33,123 nucleotides of DNA from DATJFH01 sp035495815. Lineage in GTDB: Bacteria > Acidobacteriota > Terriglobia > Bryobacterales > Bryobacteraceae. Below, in pieces: positions 15,825 through 24,070 of this stretch. Numbering within the stretch: position 1 is the first letter of the stretch; every line of letters begins with the position of its first letter. A program made the position numbers and the translations under genes. Where the stretch lies: positions 1 to 33,123 of the forward strand of contig DATJFH010000173.1 of assembly GCA_035495815.1 (NCBI GenBank), in the 5' to 3' direction. The notes below the pieces were generated by a model. That model saw only the letters and a list, made by a program, of their open reading frames with translations, made no database searches and was not told the DNA's origin.

Positions 15825-17930
15825 ATGCTAAGGACTAAGAAAGCGTTTTCATACCGTCTTGCCCTTTCGGCTCTCGCCCTCGCGGCTATAACGGGCGCCA
15901 GTGCACAAGCTGCGATCACTAGCGTCTCTAATTCTGCTTCTTTTCTAAAAGATAGCGGCCTGACTCCGGGTTCTATCATTACGATCCGCGGGGAGAATTT
16001 AAGCACTCTCACGACTCTTTTCAGCGGTTCTCTGAACCCGCCTAAGACTCTGGGTGGCGTGACGGTAACCATTGGAGGCTTGGCGAGTAATTTGTTCTAT
16101 GTCTCTCCGACACGGGTGAGCGCCCAAGTTGACCCAGCCGTACAGCCTGGCTTGCAGACCTTAGTCCTCAATTCGCCCGCCGGGACGTTCACAACCAGTG
16201 TCACCATTGGCAAGGCGGCGCCTCCGAGCCTGGTCAGCCTTTCTTTCCTGGGCAACCGGGATGGCGCCGTATTCAACGCGGTAACTTTCCAACCAGGCCC
16301 CTTCCGTGTCACCACCAACGGCGCGCCGACCGATCTCGCCATCCTGGCCACCGGTCTCGATCTTTCCGCCGTTCCGACGGTGTCCATCGGCGGCGTTCCC
16401 GTTCCCGTGGTTTTCTTCGGATTCGTGGATGGGGTGACCGGCCTCGAACAGATTAACGTGCAACTGGTGAGTTCGCTGGCCGGCGCCGGGCGCGTTCCAA
16501 TCCTGGTCACTTCGGGCGGCAGGACCAGCGACCCGGTCGAGATCGTGATCCTCCCGGAAGTTAACGTCTCGAGCAACACCGACGATGACGGCTCCGCGCG
16601 CAGCCGTGAGCTGGCCGCCCTGGCCTACGTGCCCGGCACGAGCCTGGCGCTGGTGGCGGATGAGAATGACGACGTCATCCGCGTGGTCGATATCGCCGCC
16701 CGGCGGGTGATTCGCACCATCGCGCTGGCCGACGGCGCCGAGCCTTCCGCGATCGCCGTCAACAGCGCGGGCGCGTTAGCCGTGATCACGGAGCGTGGGC
16801 GCGACAAAGTCGCTATTCTCGATCTGGCCGCCGGCAGGGTGCTGGCCGAAATCGCGGTCGGCGAGGGACCCTCCTCGGTCGATATCACCGGAGCCCTGGC
16901 CGTCGTGGTGAATCAGGAATCGAACACCGTGACCATCTTGAATTTCGTGACTCGCACGGTGATCGCCACCGTTCCCGTGGGAAAGGGGCCGCGCTCCGTC
17001 TCGATCGATCAGGCGAGCGGTCTCGCTTACGTCACCAATCAACTCGACGGTACGATTTACGCGATCGATATCGCGGGAGCGAAGGTCGTGAATTCCATCG
17101 TCCTGGAGATGAATTCGAGACCTCAGTCCATACGGGTCGTGCAGGGCCAGGGTGTCGCCATCGTGACCGAGCCGGGCGCCGGAGCGCAGGGTAAGGTGGT
17201 GCTGCTCGGTTTGAATCCGGCTTCGATTCTGGGCTCGTTCCTGATGAATCCGGACGACTCGGGCGGCTCGAGCGACGTCGCGGTCTTCGGATCGAAGGCG
17301 TTCTTCGCCAACCAGGCCGGCGGCACGATCACGATCGCGTCCGTTCCTCTCGGAAGCGGGCCGACAACACTCAAAGTGGACGCCGGTCCGCGCGCGCTGG
17401 CCGTAGACACCAAGGACAACCTGCTGCTGATTGGAAGCGAGGGGACCGGCACGATCGTCCTGGTGGACCTGAGTACCCAGCAGATTGTCGGCCGCATCAA
17501 CGCCATCCTGGGCGAGAACGAAGAGGATGACGAGGACGAGGGCGATCACGGCGGGAAGCACAACAACAACGACGACCGCGACGCGGCGCCAAATCTGCCG
17601 GTCATATCAAGGGTATCGCCGGACAAGGCGAACCAGGGCGATAGGATCACCATCACGATTACGGGAATGAACCTGGAGGGCGCAACCGTGCTGCATTTCA
17701 TCGATCCCGACAGCCAGGGGAGAGGGCGCGGGAATGGGCAAAAGAAGAAAGGCGGAACGATGGAGCCGGGGATCGTAGCCTCCAATCTCCGGGTGAACGC
17801 GGCCGGCACGCAAATCACGGCGGATGTGACTATCGCGAAAACCGTTCCCAAGGGTAGCTTCGTCGTGCAGGTGTCGTCCCCCAATGGCGAATCGGGGATG
17901 AAGGGATCCAATACGCTCAAGGTCAACTGA
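15825..17930 (+). CDS. Secreted TIG/Ig-like and YVTN beta-propeller surface protein
   Basis: A 701-aa protein with a signal peptide (residues 1-29, ending SAQA). Residues 30 to about 245 form two acidobacterial-type Ig/TIG domains (ITSVSNSASF, then LTPGSIITIRGENLS). A seven-blade YVTN-type propeller spans about 250-560 with repeats such as VAVVVNQESNTVTILNF, AYVTNQLDGTIYAIDI and RVIRTIALADGAEPSAIAVN. Then comes a strongly acidic, Asn-rich insert (about 563-590, ENEEDDEDEGDHGGKHNNND), and a C-terminal IPT/TIG domain (ISRVSPDKANQGDRITITITGMNLEG) holding a basic loop (GRGRGNGQKKKGG). It is probably a surface binding protein. An upstream in-frame TTG at 15789 is less likely because the signal peptide begins at 15825. 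The first roughly 85 codons use many T-ending codons unlike the rest. The stop overlaps the next start by one base (TGATG). Confidence 0.82.
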   Translation: MLRTKKAFSYRLALSALALAAITGASAQAAITSVSNSASFLKDSGLTPGSIITIRGENLSTLTTLFSGSLNPPKTLGGVTVTIGGLASNLFYVSPTRVSAQVDPAVQPGLQTLVLNSPAGTFTTSVTIGKAAPPSLVSLSFLGNRDGAVFNAVTFQPGPFRVTTNGAPTDLAILATGLDLSAVPTVSIGGVPVPVVFFGFVDGVTGLEQINVQLVSSLAGAGRVPILVTSGGRTSDPVEIVILPEVNVSSNTDDDGSARSRELAALAYVPGTSLALVADENDDVIRVVDIAARRVIRTIALADGAEPSAIAVNSAGALAVITERGRDKVAILDLAAGRVLAEIAVGEGPSSVDITGALAVVVNQESNTVTILNFVTRTVIATVPVGKGPRSVSIDQASGLAYVTNQLDGTIYAIDIAGAKVVNSIVLEMNSRPQSIRVVQGQGVAIVTEPGAGAQGKVVLLGLNPASILGSFLMNPDDSGGSSDVAVFGSKAFFANQAGGTITIASVPLGSGPTTLKVDAGPRALAVDTKDNLLLIGSEGTGTIVLVDLSTQQIVGRINAILGENEEDDEDEGDHGGKHNNNDDRDAAPNLPVISRVSPDKANQGDRITITITGMNLEGATVLHFIDPDSQGRGRGNGQKKKGGTMEPGIVASNLRVNAAGTQITADVTIAKTVPKGSFVVQVSSPNGESGMKGSNTLKVN

Positions 17931-18286
17931 TGAAAACGATCGTTCTCACAATGTGCGCGCTGCTTTCCTGCGCTCAGATGGAAGCCAAGAAGAAGGAAAA
18001 GCATCGCGACTACGCCGAATTCCGCGATGGTGACCGGGTCATCATTTACGAATACTATCGCGGAAGGAAGCATGAGCAACTGCCGCCGGGACTGGCGAAG
18101 CAGTTACGGAAGAACGGCCGTCTGCCTCCCGGCCTGGCCAAGAAGATGCAGCCCCTTCCCGTGGAGTTGGACCGCCGGCTCCCTCCGCTGCCTCCGGGAT
18201 GCAGCCGGGCTTTAATTGACGATCGGGCAGTGATCTACGACACCCGCTCGATGAACATTCTGGATATCACTCTGATCATTCGCTGA
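17930..18286 (+). CDS. Small basic secreted protein with LPPGLA repeats
   Basis: A 118-aa protein with a signal peptide (residues 1-19), then a lysine-rich segment (KKKEKHRD), a short beta segment (RVIIYEYY), two LPPGLAK copies (PPGLAKQLRKNGRLPPGLAKK, residues about 52-72), a Pro-rich stretch (LDRRLPPLPPG) and a C-terminal strand region (ALIDDRAVIYDTRSMNILDITLIIR). It shares start/stop bases with the propeller gene, so the two are co-translated. The LPPGL repeats resemble RcnB-like and other periplasmic proteins of unknown role. A basic partner for the acidic insert of the upstream protein is possible but unproven. Confidence 0.75.
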   Translation: MKTIVLTMCALLSCAQMEAKKKEKHRDYAEFRDGDRVIIYEYYRGRKHEQLPPGLAKQLRKNGRLPPGLAKKMQPLPVELDRRLPPLPPGCSRALIDDRAVIYDTRSMNILDITLIIR

Positions 18287-18298
18287 GCAGATCTTGGA

Positions 18299-18326
18299 TC
18301 GTGTCCATTCGCACGAGTGGACACGA
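18299..18326. terminator. Perfect 9-bp hairpin between convergent genes
   Basis: TCGTGTCCA (18299-18307) and TGGACACGA (18318-18326) form a perfect stem with a 10-base loop, just after the small basic protein gene and just before the end of the convergent cytochrome-like gene. It may end transcription from both sides; there is no U-tract. Confidence 0.5.
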
Positions 18327-18336
18327 ATTCACACCG

Positions 18337-20688
18337 CTACTTCTTCCTGGGTATTAGCGTCTTCACCTGGTTGTTGTGACTGGACGCGTCCTGCTTCAGC
18401 GCGTTGAGTTCGGAGATGTTCAAGGGCTTGCGCGATATCACCGGCTCCACGGCCACGGCCCCGCCCTGCGAGTTGCGGAACGGAACGCTCATCACGATCT
18501 CATGGATCAAAGTCCGCGCGCGATAGCCGTTCTTCGCTTCGGCCTCTACCAGACGCTGTACCGTGCAACTGTCGCCATCCTGCAGACTGCGGCCGAGAGC
18601 ATACCCCAGGATGCGGCCGGCCACGTTTCGGACGAATTCGTCTTTATGCTTGAGCAGGGCCTCGCGCAGTTCGACCGGTCCGTTGAACTTCTCTCCGGTC
18701 GGCAGAGCCCCGGCCGCTTCGATCGGCTTGCCGTCCGCTTCCGTGTCACGCCAGCGGCCCATCCAGTCGAAGTTCTCGAGTCCCAGCCCGATCGGGTCCA
18801 TCAGGTTGTGGCAGGCCGCGCAGGACGGGTCGGCGCGGTGCTGTTTGAGCACGTCCTGTATCCGCGGCTTGACTCCGTTGCGCGCTTCCGTATTCAGCGG
18901 CGGCACGTCCGGCGGCGGCGGAGGGACGGGCGTGCCGAGCAGCGTTTCCAGCGCCCAGGCGCCTCTGAGCACCGGACTGGTCTCCATGTGACGCGACGTC
19001 ATCGCCAGGACTCCACCCAGGCCGATGACGCCGGCGCGCCGGTTGTCAGGCCACTGCACCAGCCGGAACTCGTTGTCGTCGAGCCCCTTCACCTGATCCT
19101 CGATCTGGTAAAACTTGGCCAGCCGCTGTGTGAGATGTGTGTAGTTCGCGTCCAGCAGCTCCAGCAGGCTGCGATCTTCGCCCAGGATCCGGTCGAAGAG
19201 CAGAATCGGCTGCGCGCGCAGGTCCGCGGCCACTTCCGGCGTGTAGTAAGACTGCAGCTCGGTGAGCAGCGGAACCACGCGCCCGCCGATGTCCTGCGTC
19301 CCCAGCCACTGGCCCACGAAGCTGTTCACGAAAGCGCGTGAGCGCGGATCGTCCAACATCCGAGTCACCTGCGCCGAAAGAATCTTGGGATCCTGCAGCG
19401 CCCCCTGCCCGGCCAGGCGCATCAGCGTTTCGTCTGGCATCGTCGACCATAGGAAGTAGCTGAGCCGCGACGCCAGCTCATACTGGCCCAACGGGTAGAT
19501 TCCAGGCTTCTCATGCTTCTTCTCGATCCGGAACAGAAATTCGGGCCAGACCAGCACGGCCTTGAGCGCCAGTTTCACCCGCTCTTCGTAGGGATCGCCG
19601 CGCTCGGCTGCCCTGTCGTAGAGGGTCAGAAACCGGTCCACTTCGGACGGGTCGATAGGCCGCCGAAACGCCCTGGCGGCGACATCCTGAAGAATCTGCC
19701 TGGCCGCCTTGCGCGCCTGCAACGGCCGCTCGCCGGGCTCCATGCCGAACAGGCGGTAGTGCGCCGCGCGCTTTTCGGAGGAAAAGGCGTCGGCCTTCTG
19801 CTGGATCGTCAGCCTCTCGAGCCCTGTGATCGGCGAAGCCGACACCATGGACAGGGTATGCAGCCCGCGCGACAGGTTCACCTGCAACCTGGCGAAGACC
19901 GGACGCTTCCCGATCAGCGGATCGGAGGGACGCCGCTTCTGCACGGTGAACGTGCCCACCTGGGCGCCGTCCAGTTCCAGCATCATCTTCGCGGGATCGG
20001 ACCGCGGTTCGAACATCGCCGAGATTTCGTAGCTCGTATCCTGGTAGAGCGACAGGCTGACGGAAAATCCCTTGCCGGGCTCCGCCTTTAACTCCGCCTT
20101 GGTGTAGCTGTGCGACAGGGCGGGCGTGATGATCACGCGATCCAGGATCTGTTGGGCCGCCTCCATGTACCGCTCCATCAGGACCGGCGGCACGAACAGC
20201 GTTTCACCGTTGGTGTCGAACCCCGCGCCGCCCGTGCCGTCGGCGGGCAGCAGGCTGAGGACGTCGAAGTCGATGCCCAGCAGATCGCGAATCGTGTTGT
20301 GATACTCGCGCCGGTTGAGACGCCGCGCGATCGACGGGCCGGCGAATTCACCCACGCTGCAGGCGGTCTGCCGCAGCCGGTCGTCAATCCAGCCGGCGAC
20401 GCGAAAGCGCTCCTCTTCGGTCAACTTCGACGCGACAGGCGGCATCGTGCGGTTGCGCATCTGCGCCGCGACGTTGCGCCACAAGCCGCGGTTCGCCTCC
20501 ACGTCGGCCGCCGTTGCAGCCTTCAGAAAGGCGGCCGGATTCTTGGCCTTGCTTGGATCGTGGCAGGCTCCGCAATTCCGGGTCAGAACCGGGCGTATGG
20601 ACTGCGCGAACTCCTGAGACGGCTCGGGTGCGCTCCGCGCCACCCCGGCCAGTCCCAGGCAGCAGCCGGCAAGCAGTAAGAATCGCAT
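18337..20688 (-). CDS. Secreted DUF1592-family protein with cytochrome-c-like motif
   Basis: A 783-aa protein of the DUF1587/DUF1592/DUF1588/DUF1585 architecture common in Planctomycetes and Acidobacteria. A signal peptide covers residues 1-19. A heme-binding CGACH (39-43) lies in an N-terminal cytochrome-like domain, followed by RRLNRREYHNTIRDLLGID (DUF1587), a carbohydrate-binding-like beta region (about 190-300), ARRAFRRP-type start of DUF1592 (ARAFRRPIDPSEVDRFL), ELASRLSYFLWSTMPDE, the DUF1588 part with a second CxxCH (DPSCAACHNLMDPIGLGLENFD), and DUF1585 at the end. These proteins are thought to be periplasmic redox or polymer-degradation proteins, with no proven reaction. It is encoded 14 bases after a DUF1552 gene, the usual pairing. 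The start has a ribosome site (GAGG, 7 bases upstream). Confidence 0.92.
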   Translation of the reverse strand: MRFLLLAGCCLGLAGVARSAPEPSQEFAQSIRPVLTRNCGACHDPSKAKNPAAFLKAATAADVEANRGLWRNVAAQMRNRTMPPVASKLTEEERFRVAGWIDDRLRQTACSVGEFAGPSIARRLNRREYHNTIRDLLGIDFDVLSLLPADGTGGAGFDTNGETLFVPPVLMERYMEAAQQILDRVIITPALSHSYTKAELKAEPGKGFSVSLSLYQDTSYEISAMFEPRSDPAKMMLELDGAQVGTFTVQKRRPSDPLIGKRPVFARLQVNLSRGLHTLSMVSASPITGLERLTIQQKADAFSSEKRAAHYRLFGMEPGERPLQARKAARQILQDVAARAFRRPIDPSEVDRFLTLYDRAAERGDPYEERVKLALKAVLVWPEFLFRIEKKHEKPGIYPLGQYELASRLSYFLWSTMPDETLMRLAGQGALQDPKILSAQVTRMLDDPRSRAFVNSFVGQWLGTQDIGGRVVPLLTELQSYYTPEVAADLRAQPILLFDRILGEDRSLLELLDANYTHLTQRLAKFYQIEDQVKGLDDNEFRLVQWPDNRRAGVIGLGGVLAMTSRHMETSPVLRGAWALETLLGTPVPPPPPDVPPLNTEARNGVKPRIQDVLKQHRADPSCAACHNLMDPIGLGLENFDWMGRWRDTEADGKPIEAAGALPTGEKFNGPVELREALLKHKDEFVRNVAGRILGYALGRSLQDGDSCTVQRLVEAEAKNGYRARTLIHEIVMSVPFRNSQGGAVAVEPVISRKPLNISELNALKQDASSHNNQVKTLIPRKK

Positions 20689-20702
20689 TGGCTACCTCGA
20701 AT

Positions 20703-22079
20703 TTATGAAAGGCCTTCCAGCGTACCGGTGCTGTCGCCGAAAGATTTTTCTTCGATGCCCATGCGGTGCAGCATGGAGAGGTACAGATTGCAGATGGGCG
20801 TCTGCTCGGGCGCGCGCACGCGCCGCCCGGGACGCAGCTTGCCCTTCCCTCGGCCCGCCAGCAGAATCGGCAGATTCTCCACCGCGTGCTTGGTCCCGTC
20901 CTTGAGCGAACCGCCGAACATGATCATCGAATTGTCGAGCAGCGACGTTCCGCCCTCATCGAGGCTCTTCACCCGGTTCAGGAAATAGGCCAGCTGCTCG
21001 ATATGCCAATCGATGATCCGGCTGTACTGTTCCTTGACCGTCGGCTCGTTGTTGTGGTGAGACAAAGAGTGGAAGCCGCCCTTGACGCCCTCCAGGAACG
21101 AGTAGTCCTGCCCGCTCTGCGCGTCGCCGAACATAAACGTTCCGATGCGCGTCGAATCGGACCAGAAACCGAGGATAAAAATGTCCAGCATGAGGCGCAG
21201 GTGCTCTGCATGCGACTCCGGAATGCCCGGCGCCGGCCGCTCCAGCGGAAACTTGCCCTCGTTGATCCAGCGCTTCTGCGGGCGCAGCGACGCTTCGAGC
21301 CGCTGCTCGACCGAGCGCACGGATTCGAAGTACTCGTCGAGCCGCACGCGATCCGACGCGCTACCGTTGCGCCGCAGGGCCTTGGCCCCGTCCAGCACCA
21401 AGTCAAGCACGCTGGTATCGTCACGCTGCAGCGCGGAGAGCAGCGCCGGATCCTTGGAATTCACGCTCGACACGACCGGCGCGCGATGGTTGCGGAACAG
21501 CCGGTCAAAGGCAAGCTGCGGAACGATCTCCTTCGGCACCGGAGTGTGAGGATCCCGCCAGGAGATGAACGACCCGTACATGCGCGCGAAGCCTCCGCCG
21601 GCCACGTCAATGCCGTTGCGCGGCGCATCCAGGCCCAGCTCGAAGGTCGGCAGAGGTGTCAGCGAGCCGATGCGCTGGGCGGCCAGCTGGTCCACGGAAA
21701 CCGCTCCCGTATCGAGATCGTCGGCGGTCGTGCGCTGGACATACCCGCCCGAGAGCCATATCGGAACCTTGGGCCAGTGTCCGTTGCGACCCACCGAATT
21801 GCGGTTCCAAAGATTCTCGATCAGCATGAAATCGCCCTTCAGTTTCTCGAGCGGCTTCAGGTGATGCGTGATTTCGTAGGTTTCAGCGTCCCCCGGCGGA
21901 GTCCATCGTTCGGGGCATACACCGTTCGGCATGAACATGAACGCCATGCGCAGCGGGGGCTCGCTAAGCCGCAGCGATTCGGCCCTGGTGGCCGCCTTTG
22001 TGGCCGATTCAAGCCACGGCAAGGACAAGGCGACACCGGCGCCTTTCAGCAACGTTCTTCTGGCGATCAGCTTCGGCAT
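20703..22079 (-). CDS. Tat-exported DUF1552 protein
   Basis: A 458-aa protein of the DUF1552 family, the standard partner of DUF1592 proteins. It has a twin-arginine signal (ARRTLLKG, residues 6-13, then GVALSLPWLES), so it is likely exported folded. Family landmarks include FMFMPNGVCPERWTP, GHWPKVPIWLSG, GLDAPRNGIDVAGG, LDEYFESVRSVEQRLEA, SHAEHLRLMLDIFILGFWSD, FHSLSHHNNEP and MIMFGGSLKDGTKHAVENLPILLAGRGKGKLRPG. The last block resembles the sulfatase/DUF1501-like fold, suggesting a hydrolase-type scaffold, but no reaction is known. I start at the ATG at 22079 because of the Tat signal and a GGAG ribosome site 6 bases upstream; the open frame continues to 22442 without similarity. Co-transcribed with the downstream DUF1592 gene. 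Confidence 0.92.
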   Translation of the reverse strand: MPKLIARRTLLKGAGVALSLPWLESATKAATRAESLRLSEPPLRMAFMFMPNGVCPERWTPPGDAETYEITHHLKPLEKLKGDFMLIENLWNRNSVGRNGHWPKVPIWLSGGYVQRTTADDLDTGAVSVDQLAAQRIGSLTPLPTFELGLDAPRNGIDVAGGGFARMYGSFISWRDPHTPVPKEIVPQLAFDRLFRNHRAPVVSSVNSKDPALLSALQRDDTSVLDLVLDGAKALRRNGSASDRVRLDEYFESVRSVEQRLEASLRPQKRWINEGKFPLERPAPGIPESHAEHLRLMLDIFILGFWSDSTRIGTFMFGDAQSGQDYSFLEGVKGGFHSLSHHNNEPTVKEQYSRIIDWHIEQLAYFLNRVKSLDEGGTSLLDNSMIMFGGSLKDGTKHAVENLPILLAGRGKGKLRPGRRVRAPEQTPICNLYLSMLHRMGIEEKSFGDSTGTLEGLS

Positions 22080-22320
22080 GGGGCAGCTCCAGCGCGGACG
22101 TCCGCAACCTGAGTCTATCAGCGTAAGCCTATGAAGAGCAAGGTGGCCGAGGTTGCCGAATCCCCCAGGCTGAGCACAAACTGAACCGGGCGGCATCGAA
22201 AGGAGGTGGCGCTTCCCAGCGGGCCGCGCCGGCAACATAATTTTAGAGACGGCTTGACGCTCCATCCCGGCGCCCGCCTTTTCAGAACGCCTCCCCCCGC
22301 GTGGGAGAATCAAGACGGCA

Positions 22321-22482
22321 ATGAACGCGCGATTCATAACTGCCATGGCCGCATACGCCGCGCTGGCGATTCTGGGAGCTGTGACACTCACCGGTAGGAT
22401 CCGGATCGCGCTATGGATCTTTCTGGGCGGACTCGCGGCCAAAACCCTGATCGTTGTGGCCTCACGACGCGGCGATGAGTGA
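22321..22482 (+). CDS. Small two-helix membrane protein, 53 aa
   Basis: A short open frame from ATG 22321 to TGA 22482, GC-rich in third positions like real genes here. It has two hydrophobic helices: about residues 7-23 (TAMAAYAALAILGAVTL) and 28-46 (IALWIFLGGLAAKTLIVV), linked by GRIR, with a basic-acidic tail SRRGDE. Its end overlaps the convergent MFS gene by 21 bases. No recognisable family, and no clear ribosome site. The 22080-22320 stretch before it holds only the upstream regions of divergent genes. Confidence 0.5.
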   Translation: MNARFITAMAAYAALAILGAVTLTGRIRIALWIFLGGLAAKTLIVVASRRGDE

Positions 22483-23742
22483 AGCGTCCGCCGTGCCGCC
22501 GGTTCTCGCCCGGGGATCCACCAGCAGCCAGGTGACCGTCCCGATCAGCACCATCAGGCTTCCGAAATAGAGCCCGCCCGCCCATCCGAAGCGCGCCGCG
22601 AGCATCGGAGTCACCAGCGGCGCAAGCATGCCGCCGAGGTTCCCGCCCGTGTTGAGAATGCCGCACGCAGCGCCCACGTTCTCCCCGGAAACGTCGATCG
22701 CCGTGGCCCAGAACGGCCCCTCCGAGCAGGTGGCGCATCCCAGCGCCAGTGAGAGCAGTGTCACAGTCGCGATCACACCGAACCCGCCCGCTCCCAGGAA
22801 CAGCAGAACGGCGCTCAACGCCATGCCGGCCATGGCTACCGACCGGCGTCCGAACTTCAAACCGCGGCGCGCCACCAGCATGTCGGAGATCTTTCCGCCG
22901 ACCGGCGTCATCACCGCCATGGTGATGAACAGAACCGTGGTCGCCAGCGCCGTTTCCCGCGCACCCAGATGGCGGATCTCCCCGAAATAGTAGTAGATCC
23001 AATAGAAAAAAATGTATTCGAAATAGTTCAGCAGAAAATAGCCGGCGGTTAGCATCATCAGGTTCCGGTTCGTCAGCAGCTTACGCCAGGAGCCGCTCGA
23101 GGCGCGCTTGGGGGCCGCCAGCGGACCTCCCGGCGGATGGTCGCGCACGGTGACAACCCAGACGGCGTAGACGGCGGCGGTGGCGGCCGCGGCGAGCAGG
23201 AAGGACGTGCGCCATCCGAAGGCTTCCATCATCCGTGAGAAGGCGAGCGGCGAAGTGGCCGACCCGACGGCCGCGCCTGCCATAATCAGCGCCTGCACCG
23301 AGCCCTGGGCCGACGAGGGGATCCAGTTGGCCGCCATCCGTCCGCAGGAGGGGTACAAAGGCGCCGTCATCGCGCCCTGCAGAAACCGCACGATCTGGAA
23401 GGACGGTACCACTCCGAGCAGCGCGCCGAGTCCCGGATTGCCGCAGTAAGCAGTCGCGGCGGTCAGCAGCGCCACGCCGAATCCGCCGGCGGTCAGCACG
23501 GCGCGCGGTCCGAACCGGTCCGCCAGCCACCCGCCCGGTGTCATCAGAAGCGTGTAGCTCAACAGCAGCGCCGAGAAGACGCTGCCCATGGCCGTTTCCG
23601 ATATGCCGAACTCCCGCATGATGCTCGGCGCCGCGATGGACATGATGGTGCGGTCGAAATAACTCAGCGCGCTGAGGGTCACCATCAGCGCGACCGTCAC
23701 TGTCCGGATTCGAGTCACTTCACTGCGGGAGCCGTCGCGCAT
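22462..23742 (-). CDS. MFS transporter
   Basis: A 426-aa major facilitator with about 12 membrane segments. It shows SYFDRTIMSIAAPSIMREF after TM1, the signature GGWLADRFGPRAVL between TM2 and TM3, RFLQGAMTAPLYPSCGRMAANWIP in TM4/5 and the second-half loop GGKISDMLVARRGLKFGRR, as in ACS-like hexuronate/glycerol-phosphate transporters. I start it at the ATG at 23742 rather than the 30-residue-longer frame, because a TACAAT box (23757-23752) ends 9 bases before it and the extra residues are low-complexity. The substrate is unknown; no catabolic gene is coupled to it. Confidence 0.85.
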   Translation of the reverse strand: MRDGSRSEVTRIRTVTVALMVTLSALSYFDRTIMSIAAPSIMREFGISETAMGSVFSALLLSYTLLMTPGGWLADRFGPRAVLTAGGFGVALLTAATAYCGNPGLGALLGVVPSFQIVRFLQGAMTAPLYPSCGRMAANWIPSSAQGSVQALIMAGAAVGSATSPLAFSRMMEAFGWRTSFLLAAAATAAVYAVWVVTVRDHPPGGPLAAPKRASSGSWRKLLTNRNLMMLTAGYFLLNYFEYIFFYWIYYYFGEIRHLGARETALATTVLFITMAVMTPVGGKISDMLVARRGLKFGRRSVAMAGMALSAVLLFLGAGGFGVIATVTLLSLALGCATCSEGPFWATAIDVSGENVGAACGILNTGGNLGGMLAPLVTPMLAARFGWAGGLYFGSLMVLIGTVTWLLVDPRARTGGTADASLIAAS

Positions 23743-23751
23743 GCTTGCGGG

Positions 23752-23757
23752 ATTGTA
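23752..23757 (-). promoter_or_regulatory. Candidate -10 box of the MFS gene
   Basis: TACAAT read on the minus strand, 9 bases before the ATG at 23742, with no Shine-Dalgarno; another leaderless-type arrangement. No convincing -35 is present. Confidence 0.4.
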
Positions 23758-23836
23758 ACATGCCGGACTGCGGGACCGGCGCGCGTTTCCCGTTTGGCGG
23801 TTTCGGTTTCGTCCGCCGGGACGCGCCGGCAATCAG

Positions 23837-24040
23837 TCAAATCTCCGGGTAGAACTCGAAGAACGCGTCCAGCGACTGCAGCAGCTGCCTGCGGATGTCC
23901 TCTTCGTTCGCACCTTCGATCAGATGCATGGTGACGCCCGTAGTGGAGCCGTTCCGAAGCCTGACCTCGGCGTTTCCCACAGACTCCAGCTCGTCGGCAG
24001 GCAGAAGCCGCATGCCGTAGATCAACGCCAGTTTCGCCAT
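23837..24040 (-). CDS. Small unknown protein divergent from the EAD1-trypsin gene
   Basis: A 67-aa protein if it starts at the ATG at 24040; a longer 84-aa version from 24091 would overlap the start of the divergent protease gene by 21 bases. The sequence looks like a compact alpha/beta domain: a first strand/helix (AKLALIYGMRLLPADELE), a beta hairpin (NAEVRLRNGSTTGVTMHLIE) and a C-terminal helix (NEEDIRRQLLQSLDAFFEFYPEI). I recognise no family. Small single-domain genes often sit next to EAD-containing protease genes in conflict systems, so it may be an accessory or regulatory part, but that is inference from position only. The two divergent starts are about 30 bases apart and no ribosome site is clear for this one. 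Confidence 0.55.
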   Translation of the reverse strand: MAKLALIYGMRLLPADELESVGNAEVRLRNGSTTGVTMHLIEGANEEDIRRQLLQSLDAFFEFYPEI

Positions 24041-24070
24041 ATGATTGAGTATTGCGCGAATGGATGGCCC

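Noticed and set aside
20766..22112. Open frame of 448 codons on the plus strand
   Set aside because: Antisense shadow of the DUF1552 gene; Arg/Gln/His-rich composition without domain pattern.
22206..22397. GTG frame next to an AGGAGGT sequence at about 22201
   Set aside because: The GTG overlaps the ribosome-site-like sequence itself with no spacing, and the frame runs through the small membrane protein gene with no coding character.
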